DNA of 57,885 nucleotides from Myxococcota bacterium (GTDB lineage: Bacteria; Myxococcota_C; UBA6777), in NCBI GenBank assembly GCA_023150835.1, contig JAKLKB010000026.1:1-57885 (forward strand), given 5' to 3'. Position 1 is the stretch's first letter. Every line of letters starts with the position of its first letter. The notes under the pieces were generated by a model. It ran no database searches and was not told the DNA's origin. It worked only from the letters and a program-made list of their open reading frames with translations. A program made the position numbers and the translations under genes. Positions 7,362-14,358 of the stretch are shown here, piece after piece.

Positions 7362-10175
7362 TCATCGGGGGTTTGGAGCAGCCGCTTTTTTGGCCTCTTC
7401 GACGGCTTTTGACAAACGCTGGATATCTGTCTGAAAAACACCTAAGCGCTGTTTCATTTGTTGCTCTTGCTCTGTCAGCCGCTCTCCAAGCGATTTCAAG
7501 ATCTGCATCGCAGACGGAAGCGTCGAAGAGACGTTGTCCACCGCCATACGAAAGGTCTTTGCGTCCTTTTCCATCTCTCGCAAGCGGCCTTCTGTTTGCG
7601 TAGAAAACTTCTTGAGTAGCTCAAGCGCTTCTTGGATCGGCTTGAGATCCGCTGCGATCCGCGTGAACATCCAACTTCGCGCTTCCGATTCGGCCACCAA
7701 ACGCTTCATTTGTTCTTTGTTTTTGGTATCTTCCGCCACAAGGCGCGCCAGCGCTGCGGGCAGCGGGAACAATATCTTTTGCGTCGCCGCCAATTGGCGA
7801 GAGAGCTGTTGTGCGCGCTGTTGCAACGCATCCAACGAAGCCTTGTGCGCCTCAAGCTGTCGTACTGCTTTTTCCGACGCTTGCTGTAATGCTGTGTCTT
7901 TTGCTTCAAGGGCCTGATGGCGGTTGTCTGCTTGCGCTTGTGCTTGTTGCACCGTCTTGTCAAGCCGCGCCAAAGCCTCGGCCTCGCTCTGGATGCGCGT
8001 GCTGTGTTGTGCGAGGATCTTGCCTTGCGACGCCAAAGCCCCTTGCATCGCTTTTTGCAACAATTGCAACGCGGAGATCTGTTGTTGTTGACCCGCGATC
8101 CGCGCCAAAAGCTCCTTGTGGCGGGAGGCTTGCTTTTCTTGTTCTTCTTTGGCTCGATCTTCCGAGGCTTTCAACGCACGCGATAGATCCGCCAATTGTT
8201 GCTTTAATTGCCCGATCTCGCTACCTTGGCTTTTCCTCGCTCCCTCCAAGCCTTCGACACGCCCCGCCACAGGCGTCACCATCGAACGCGCCCCCTTCAA
8301 CAACATCTCAGGATCAAGAGGCGGCCAAACCAAACGCGCCCCCAACAACCCCACCAAAAAGATCCCCACCAACACCCCCACCACTTTTCCCAACGGCATC
8401 CCTCCCATCACAGCAGGAGGCATCAAAGAATTCGCTGCCACCGCAGCTTGAGAAAGCTCACTCCCCGTCGATGAACTCGTCGGTTTTGTCGCCTGCTCCG
8501 AGGTGCTCTTTTCTGTAACCTTCGCTGGTTCCGATGCTTTCGCAGCTTCTGTAACCTTCGCTGGTTCCGTTGCTTTCGCGGCCTCTGTAATCTTCGTAAT
8601 CTTCTCTGGTTCCGATGCTTTCGCAACTTCTGTAACCTTCGCTGGTTCCGTTGCTTTCGCAGCTTCTGCAACCTTCGTAAACTTCGCTGGTTCCGCTGCT
8701 TTCGCAGCTTCTGTAATCTTCGCTGGTTCCGCTGCTTTCGCAGCTTCTGCAACCTTCGCTGGTTCCGTTGCTTTCGCAGCCTCTGTAATCTTCGTAATCT
8801 TCGCAGGTTCCGCTGCTTTCGGAGCTTCTGCAACCTTCGCTGGTTCCGCTGCTTTCGGAGCTTCTGTAATCTTCGCTGGTTCCGCTGCTTTCGGAGCTTC
8901 TGTCACCTTCGCAGGTTCCGCTGCTTTCGGAGCTTCTGCAACCTTCGCGGGTTCCGCTGCTTTCGGAGCTTCTGCAACCTTCGCGGGTTCCGCTGCTTTC
9001 GGAGCTTCTGTAACCTTCGCGGGTTCCGCTGCTTTCGGAGTTTCTGCAACCTTCGCGGGTTCCGCTGCTTTCGGAGCTTCTGCAACCTTCGCGGGTTCCG
9101 CTGCTTTCGGAGCTTCTGCAACCTTCGCAGGTTCCGTTGCTTTTGGAGCTTCTGTCACCTTCGCGGGTTCCGCTGCTTTCGGAGCTTCTGCAATCTTCGC
9201 AGGTTCCGTTGCTTTTGGAGCTTCTGTAATCTTCGCAGGTTCCGTTGCTTTCGGAGCTTCTGCAACCTTCGCGGGTTCCGTTGCTTTCCGAGCTTCTGTC
9301 ACCTTCGCGGGTTCCGCTGCTTTCGGAGCTTCTGTAATCTTCGCAGGTTCCGCTGCTTTCGGAGCTTCTGTCACCTTCGCGGGTTCCGCAGCTTTCGGAG
9401 CTTCTGCAATCTTCGCGGGTTCCGCTGCTTTCGGAGCTTCTGTAATCTTCGCAGGTTCCGTTGCTTTCGCAGCCTCTGTAATCTTCGCAGGTTCCGTTGC
9501 TTTTGGAGTATCAGAAGGTTTGTTGGAAAAGCTGTCTGTTTTTGGCGCGGAGGAGCGGGACAAAGAAAGAGAGGGTTTCGGTGGTTCGGTCGGTTTCGTT
9601 GGCTCTGTGGGGACTGGCGGGGTGGCTTTTTTAGAGGAATCTGTCGAGGTTGTGGATGCGGATGATTGGGCAGGATCGATGGCTTTTAAGGAGGCCATGC
9701 TTGGGGAGGTTTTTTGTGAGGAGAGGGGATCGTCAGGAGTTGTTTTGGATGGGGGTGGTTTGAATGCCTCTGTTTTGGTGGTGGGGCTGGTGGTGGAGTA
9801 CGAAGTGCGGGCAGGCAAGGAGTCCGAGGAGATCGTCTTGATCGCACCGAGCGAGCCGCTCGAACGGCTAGGCGAGGTGTTCCCTGAAGAGATGGGGCTG
9901 GTTGTAGGTTTGGTGGGCGTTGGGATCGGAGAGCGAGTATTTGTGGGTGGGGGTATCTTCTCGGTGGTTGCAGGAGAAGAAGCTGCGGGGGTTTTGGAGG
10001 GGGAAGGCTCGCTTTGGGAGAGGTTGGAATTCAAAAACGAGTCGATGTTGGTATCGTTGCCAAGCAGCGCATCAAGATCGCCAAGCCCCTCGAAGAGATC
10101 TTCTTGTGCAGCAGGGGGCTTACTTGAGGGAGTGAGTGGATGGGCTTGCGCGTTCTCTTTTTTCGATGAAGTCAT
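7362..10175 (-). CDS. Repeat-rich membrane protein with C-terminal coiled coil
   Basis: A 937-residue protein. The ATG at 10175 is preferred over an upstream in-frame ATG at 10265 because AGGTGAG precedes it. The N-terminal about 250 residues are Ser/Pro/Thr/Lys-rich and disordered. Then come 27 copies of a 12-residue Ala/Pro/Lys/Glu repeat. One membrane helix follows (VVGVLVGIFLVGLLGARLVW), then about 300 residues of heptad-rich coiled coil (Gln, Ala, Leu, Glu, Lys), such as LQQRAQQLSRQLAATQK. The layout recalls TolA or FimV-like proteins, in which a long flexible arm carries an anchor and a coil, but no sequence family is recognised. The topology (repeat arm inside or outside) cannot be read with certainty. 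Confidence 0.8.
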   Translation of the reverse strand: MTSSKKENAQAHPLTPSSKPPAAQEDLFEGLGDLDALLGNDTNIDSFLNSNLSQSEPSPSKTPAASSPATTEKIPPPTNTRSPIPTPTKPTTSPISSGNTSPSRSSGSLGAIKTISSDSLPARTSYSTTSPTTKTEAFKPPPSKTTPDDPLSSQKTSPSMASLKAIDPAQSSASTTSTDSSKKATPPVPTEPTKPTEPPKPSLSLSRSSAPKTDSFSNKPSDTPKATEPAKITEAAKATEPAKITEAPKAAEPAKIAEAPKAAEPAKVTEAPKAAEPAKITEAPKAAEPAKVTEARKATEPAKVAEAPKATEPAKITEAPKATEPAKIAEAPKAAEPAKVTEAPKATEPAKVAEAPKAAEPAKVAEAPKAAEPAKVAETPKAAEPAKVTEAPKAAEPAKVAEAPKAAEPAKVAEAPKAAEPAKVTEAPKAAEPAKITEAPKAAEPAKVAEAPKAAEPAKITKITEAAKATEPAKVAEAAKAAEPAKITEAAKAAEPAKFTKVAEAAKATEPAKVTEVAKASEPEKITKITEAAKATEPAKVTEAAKASEPAKVTEKSTSEQATKPTSSSTGSELSQAAVAANSLMPPAVMGGMPLGKVVGVLVGIFLVGLLGARLVWPPLDPEMLLKGARSMVTPVAGRVEGLEGARKSQGSEIGQLKQQLADLSRALKASEDRAKEEQEKQASRHKELLARIAGQQQQISALQLLQKAMQGALASQGKILAQHSTRIQSEAEALARLDKTVQQAQAQADNRHQALEAKDTALQQASEKAVRQLEAHKASLDALQQRAQQLSRQLAATQKILFPLPAALARLVAEDTKNKEQMKRLVAESEARSWMFTRIAADLKPIQEALELLKKFSTQTEGRLREMEKDAKTFRMAVDNVSSTLPSAMQILKSLGERLTEQEQQMKQRLGVFQTDIQRLSKAVEEAKKAAAPNPR
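8510..9503 (-). repeat. 36-bp tandem repeat (27 units) inside the membrane-protein gene
   Basis: Twenty-seven units encode KA[AT]EPAK followed by [VI][TA]EA[PA]. Three units near the membrane side carry an extra three residues (TKI or TKV, a 9-base insertion). The middle units are the most alike at DNA level, and units toward the membrane helix are more varied. The reading frame is kept throughout. Because the array has few stop codons in any frame, the opposite strand shows a long false reading frame. Confidence 0.93.
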
Positions 10176-10535
10176 GTGCTCACCTGTGATCCTGTAGAAT
10201 GTTATCGAAGAACCCCGATAGTGGCTGTTGCAAAAAGATCCCGAGACGCTATCACAAGCGAACAAAAGACGCTAGAACCGCTCTGCCCAACTTGACGGGG
10301 CGTTGCACTGTTCCATCCAACAGCATCGCTCCTGTGAGGGGTCACGCAGCTTTTGCGAGAACAGATGCCTTGCCAGAAAACAAGTCCAACGTCGTGGCTC
10401 CTCTGTACAAAAGAAAAGAATTCAGTAAGGTTCCTTTGTTGCCGCTTGACAGGTGGCGCATGAAAGAAAAGGGCAAGACAGGCAAGACAAGTCTTTTGTT
10501 TGCTGGTTCAATCGTTGATAAAACGGGAGGTTTTC

Positions 10536-11798
10536 GTGACAAGGCAAATCTTTTTGATCGTTATCGCGCTGGTGACGGGTGTCGTGTTGGCGCGCAGTCA
10601 CAGCGCTTGTGTGTTTGGCGTATCGGTCTGCGAGTACGACGGTAAACAGTACAGCGAGGGCCAACGCTTCGATGCGAAGGACGGTTGTAACACCTGCGTA
10701 TGCAGCCAAGGGAAAGTAATGTGTACGTTGATGGCGTGTACACACTGCACCTACGATGGGAAAAAACACGACGACGGAGCCTCATTTGCTGCGACTGATG
10801 GTTGCAACACTTGCACATGCAACAAAGGGCAAGTGGGTTGCACCAAGATGAATTGCAACAAGACCTGCACCAGCAAAGACACCAGCAAGTGCGGAGGTGG
10901 CGAGTTTTGTGCGTTCGATGCAGGATCGTGTGGCCGTAGTGAGCAAAGAGGTCAATGCAAGGCCAAGCCGCTCGCGTGTGACGCCCAGTACGATCCCGTA
11001 TGCGGCTGCGATGGCAAGACTTACAGCAACGCCTGTAACGCCGAGACATCGGGATCTTCGGTGGATTACAAAGGCATCTGTGTAACAGGTTCGTGTAGTC
11101 ACCTTGGTCATGCCTATGCAGACGGATCGACCTTCCCGAAGGGGGATGGTTGCAACACTTGTACGTGTACCAACGGCAAAGTGGGATGCACAGAAAAAGC
11201 CTGTCCACCGCCGCAAGAGTGCGGAGGGATCCAAGGTGCGGTCTGCCAAAACAAAGCAGAGATGTGCATCCTGCCCAACGGAAGCTGCAAAACAGCCGAG
11301 GCCAAGGGGAATTGCCAGATCCGTCCCCAAACTTGCCCCCAATCTCTCGATCCAGTTTGCGGATGTGACGGAAAGACTTACAACAACGCCTGTGCAGCGC
11401 ACGTTGCGAACGTACAGATCGATTACACAGGGAAATGCAAAGAAGTCTACAAATGCACCTACGACAACAAACTGTACAACGATGGCGAATCTTTCCCATC
11501 GAGCGACGGTTGTAATGCCTGTACTTGCCGTGAGGGAAAAGTCATGTGTACGTTGCTTGTTTGTCCACAGCCTTGTGGGGGTAGTGGGACAGCGGCGTGT
11601 CCAGCGGGGCATTATTGCAACTACAACGACGGAAAATGCGGCGAGATGAACACCAAAGGCATCTGCGCTCCACAGCCCAATATGTGCGACGAAACCAACG
11701 CCCAAGTATGCGGCTGCAACAACACCACTTATCAAAACGCCTGTAAAGCCGCAGCAGCGGGAATTTCCGTCAAGTCGAACGGCGCTTGCACGAAGTAA
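10536..11798 (+). CDS. Secreted Kazal/VWC-like multidomain Cys-rich protein
   Basis: A 420-residue protein. The start is taken as GTG at 10536 because GGGAGG lies five bases before it and a signal peptide follows directly (QIFLIVIALVTGVVLA). A TTG at 10500 would add 12 residues. Four VWC/pacifastin-like modules share the pattern YDGKxYxDGxxFxxxDGCNTCxC. They alternate with three Kazal-type protease-inhibitor modules (DPVCGCDGKTYSNAC and two variants, the last weaker: QVCGCNNTTYQNAC), each preceded by a short Cys module with FCxFxxGxC-like spacing. Kazal domains usually inhibit serine proteases, and a secreted trypsin-like protease is encoded 2.6 kb downstream, so self-protection or protease control is one inference. 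Confidence 0.85.
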   Translation: MTRQIFLIVIALVTGVVLARSHSACVFGVSVCEYDGKQYSEGQRFDAKDGCNTCVCSQGKVMCTLMACTHCTYDGKKHDDGASFAATDGCNTCTCNKGQVGCTKMNCNKTCTSKDTSKCGGGEFCAFDAGSCGRSEQRGQCKAKPLACDAQYDPVCGCDGKTYSNACNAETSGSSVDYKGICVTGSCSHLGHAYADGSTFPKGDGCNTCTCTNGKVGCTEKACPPPQECGGIQGAVCQNKAEMCILPNGSCKTAEAKGNCQIRPQTCPQSLDPVCGCDGKTYNNACAAHVANVQIDYTGKCKEVYKCTYDNKLYNDGESFPSSDGCNACTCREGKVMCTLLVCPQPCGGSGTAACPAGHYCNYNDGKCGEMNTKGICAPQPNMCDETNAQVCGCNNTTYQNACKAAAAGISVKSNGACTK

Positions 11799-11848
11799 TA
11801 CGATATCCGCAAGATGTGTGAAGGATCGTGCGTAGATGCCCAATCCTT

Positions 11849-11907
11849 GTGCAGCCACAGGGGGCTGCACCTACGTTTAACGATCACGCTCCCTGCGGAT
11901 TTCGTCT
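11849..11907 (+). repeat. R2 dispersed repeat, copy A, with perfect hairpin
   Basis: GTGCAGCC-ACAGGG-GGCTGCAC is a perfect 8-base-arm hairpin at 11849-11870. The following bases (CCTACGTTTAACGATCAC, then GCGGATTTCGTC) match the R2 copies at 25741 and 35614. It lies just after the Kazal protein gene. No T-tract follows the hairpin, so it is not a classical terminator. Confidence 0.65.
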
Positions 11908-11922
11908 AAGGCATCGGCATCG

Positions 11923-11989
11923 CCCAAGGTCCCGCCACATCAGGCTCCGCAACAGCCCAAGGTTCCGCTGCATCAGGCCCCCGCAACAG
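11923..11989 (+). repeat. Two-copy 33/34-bp tandem repeat
   Basis: Two neighbouring copies (11923-11955 and 11956-11989) share CCCAAGGT, CATCAGGC and GCAACAG. The repeat lies in the space between the Kazal protein gene and the convergent dehydrogenase gene. No role is apparent. Confidence 0.7.
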
Positions 11990-12004
11990 ATCGGCAAGAC
12001 TTGG

Positions 12005-12982
12005 TTAATCAAACACAACGGAGGATTCGGCGGGATAGTGTGGTTCTTCGCCCGCTAAGACACGAACAACATCGTACACAACCCAACTCATTGCGGCGAG
12101 AGCTTGGGCGGTACGAGAAGCAAGGTGGGGTAGAAGTCGGATATTGGGGTGTTTCCACATCGGGGCATCTTGGGGAGGGGGTTCGGGATCATGAACATCC
12201 AAGATCGCCTGTCCACCGTGTGTTTGAGCGCGCTCGGCCCACGCACAAAGAGCCTCATGATCGATCAACATTCCACGGGCTGCGTTAAGCAGCGTGCAAT
12301 GCAAGGGGAGCTGCGAAAAAGCCGATGCGTCGAGAAGATGATGGTTCGAGGATCGTCCGTCGGTGTGGAGAGTCAAGATGTCGGAGTGTTGGTACAGCGT
12401 TGCTTTGTCGGCGGCTTCGTGACGGGTGGCTTCCGAAAGACCGAGTGCGTCGTGCGAAAGCAGATCGTTGTACAAGACGCGCAGCCCAAAAGCGCGTGCG
12501 ACCTCTGCAACACGCCGCCCGATCCGCCCCATGCCCAAGATCCCCAGCGTCATCGTGTCCAATTGTCGCCCAAACAACTGCTTGCGATAAGCGTGAAAGG
12601 CTGCGGCCCCGTCTTGTGGGGAGAGCGAACGGCGCGGGCGCAAGGCATCGAACAACAGCGCCCACACATACTCGACAACGGCTTGTGTGTTGGCATCGGG
12701 TGTAAAGACCACACGGACGCCACGCGCAGCACACGCAGCGAGATCCACGTTATCCAAACCGACGCCCGCACGCCCGATCACCCGTAGATGCGGGGCAGCG
12801 GCCAGCAGCACCTCATTGACTTGTGTGTAAGTGCGGATCACCAAGCCATCGGCCTCAGCGAGAGCTTGCCAAAGGGTGGCGGTGTCGTTATGTGGGATGC
12901 GCGTCAGGTGGACACGTTCGGAAAGCCATTGGATGGCTTCGTCGTCGAGATGCTCTGTCAAGATCACACGGGCCTTGGACAT
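12005..12982 (-). CDS. D-isomer-specific 2-hydroxyacid dehydrogenase (phosphoglycerate dehydrogenase-like)
   Basis: A 325-residue cytosolic oxidoreductase of the D-2-hydroxyacid dehydrogenase family, which interconverts 2-oxo acids and D-2-hydroxy acids with NAD(H). The start has AAAGGAG at good spacing. The substrate-side motif GRAGVGLDNVD (71-80) is typical of the SerA branch. The Rossmann fingerprint is GxGxxG at 150-155 (LGMGRIG). The catalytic Arg is R236 (LLNAARGML), the acid E267 (HDPEP) and the His H286 (LLPHLAS). It lacks the C-terminal ACT domain of long SerA proteins, so the exact substrate is open. It is transcribed away from the methyltransferase gene, with 40 bases between the starts. 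Confidence 0.9.
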   Translation of the reverse strand: MSKARVILTEHLDDEAIQWLSERVHLTRIPHNDTATLWQALAEADGLVIRTYTQVNEVLLAAAPHLRVIGRAGVGLDNVDLAACAARGVRVVFTPDANTQAVVEYVWALLFDALRPRRSLSPQDGAAAFHAYRKQLFGRQLDTMTLGILGMGRIGRRVAEVARAFGLRVLYNDLLSHDALGLSEATRHEAADKATLYQHSDILTLHTDGRSSNHHLLDASAFSQLPLHCTLLNAARGMLIDHEALCAWAERAQTHGGQAILDVHDPEPPPQDAPMWKHPNIRLLPHLASRTAQALAAMSWVVYDVVRVLAGEEPHYPAESSVVFD

Positions 12983-13022
12983 TGAGTTCTCCTTTGGCGG
13001 CTGTGGAGGGCCGATTCAACGG

Positions 13023-14225
13023 ATGTTACGCGGGATCGAGTTAGAAGATGCTTTTTTGCGGGTCAACGCGGTGCTTTCGCGGTACGCGGAGTTATGGACC
13101 CCTCAACCTTTTATGCACAAGACCTTGCCTTGGGAAGAGGACTTTCCTGCGATGTCTTGTTTTTTGCGCGCACTGTCCGAGGAGCAGGGGCGAGCGATGG
13201 AGGGCGACGTGTACGCCATCGCATCGGCGGTTGCGCCGTTTTTTCCTGAGGCCCAAGAGATCGTCGATCTGGCCCTTCTTGTCGGCCCGATGGCGCAAGG
13301 GACCGAGCCTGATTTGGGCCCTTTTTTCGGAGTGGATATCCCGGGACGAAAACTTGCGCAGATCCAAGCTTTTTCACGGACGCTGCCTGATCAAGGGTTA
13401 GACTTTCTGGATTGGTGTGGCGGCAAAGGCCATCTGGGGCGGATGTTGGGGGCTTGGCATCGCCGCCATGTGACCTGTCTTGAGAGGCAAGAGACCTTGT
13501 GTGCGGATGGTCGGGCTTTGGGGCTGCGCGATCAAGTCGAGATGGCGTTTCATTGTGTCGATGTGCTTGCAGACCAAAGCGCGGAACTCTTACAACCCTC
13601 GCATCATGTGGTCGCGTTGCATGCGTGTGGGCCGCTGCATCGGCGCCTTCTCGAACAGGCAAGACCTCGACAGATCCGAGCGATCCATCTTTCGCCTTGT
13701 TGTTATGTCCTTGATGTCGCCGATCACTACAAGCCGCTATCCACGCTCGTACAAGATCGTGGGATGTTGCTGACACGAAACCAAGTGCGCCTTGCACTCC
13801 AAGAGACCGTGTTTCAAGCCCAGCGACTTGTGCATCGCCGACAGCGGTTCAATCGGTGGCGTCTGGGTTTTGATTGTCTCCAACGCGATCTGCGCGGCAT
13901 CGACGCCTATCGACCGATGCCTACAGTCTCGCAAGCTCTCCTCGATCAAGGGTTCACGGCTTTTTGTCACCACATGGCCGGGCTGATCAGCCTCGCGCTG
14001 CCTCCCGATCTGGATCTCTCCCGCTACGAAGCGATGGGGGCTTTGCGTCAAAAAGAAGTGTTGGTCCTCGAACTGCCGCGCCTGTTGTTTCGCCGTGTGC
14101 TTGAGATCTGGCTCGTCCTTGATCGCGGCCTTTTTTTGCACGAACAGGGCTATGAAGTGACGGTGGGTTTGTTTTGTTCGCATACGCTTACGCCGCGCAA
14201 TCTGTTGATCCAAGCCTTGCGCTGA
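13023..14225 (+). CDS. SAM-dependent methyltransferase (Methyltransf_32-like)
   Basis: A 400-residue protein. The frame is open further upstream (from 12831), but that would overlap the divergent dehydrogenase gene. ATG 13023 is the first start clear of it, with GGAGGG upstream at loose spacing. The SAM-binding motif is FLDWCGGKGHLGRML (about 128-142). A Cys/His motif follows at HLSPCCY, and LHACGPLHRRLLEQA is the typical later motif. This set matches the Methyltransf_32 group, whose substrates are mostly unknown (some act on RNA). The C-terminal 180 residues are helical with no further motif. No signal peptide, so cytosolic. Confidence 0.78.
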   Translation: MLRGIELEDAFLRVNAVLSRYAELWTPQPFMHKTLPWEEDFPAMSCFLRALSEEQGRAMEGDVYAIASAVAPFFPEAQEIVDLALLVGPMAQGTEPDLGPFFGVDIPGRKLAQIQAFSRTLPDQGLDFLDWCGGKGHLGRMLGAWHRRHVTCLERQETLCADGRALGLRDQVEMAFHCVDVLADQSAELLQPSHHVVALHACGPLHRRLLEQARPRQIRAIHLSPCCYVLDVADHYKPLSTLVQDRGMLLTRNQVRLALQETVFQAQRLVHRRQRFNRWRLGFDCLQRDLRGIDAYRPMPTVSQALLDQGFTAFCHHMAGLISLALPPDLDLSRYEAMGALRQKEVLVLELPRLLFRRVLEIWLVLDRGLFLHEQGYEVTVGLFCSHTLTPRNLLIQALR

Positions 14226-14358
14226 TCCACTCGCCCCGTCCTTGCGGCCTTGGGTTCAGATTTTGAACACCTGTCTTGTTTGCATCGTGGCATGGTACGC
14301 CCCAAGTCAGCAGGGGCCGTACAGACGGCCTGATCAAACAAGGACAGGATAGAAGCGT

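Noticed and set aside
8503-10197. Long plus-strand reading frame opposite the repeat-rich membrane protein gene
   Set aside because: It is open only because the 36-bp repeats lack stops on either strand; the protein is a simple Phe/Ala/Ser repeat with no start signal.
10199-10645. Plus-strand frame before the Kazal gene
   Set aside because: It runs into the Kazal gene out of frame, with no ribosome site; the 360 bases before the GTG start otherwise show nothing.
10561-11870. Two minus-strand frames opposite the Kazal protein gene
   Set aside because: Both are Cys/Arg-rich or Val/Ala-rich shadows without domain logic, while the plus strand has ordered Kazal modules.
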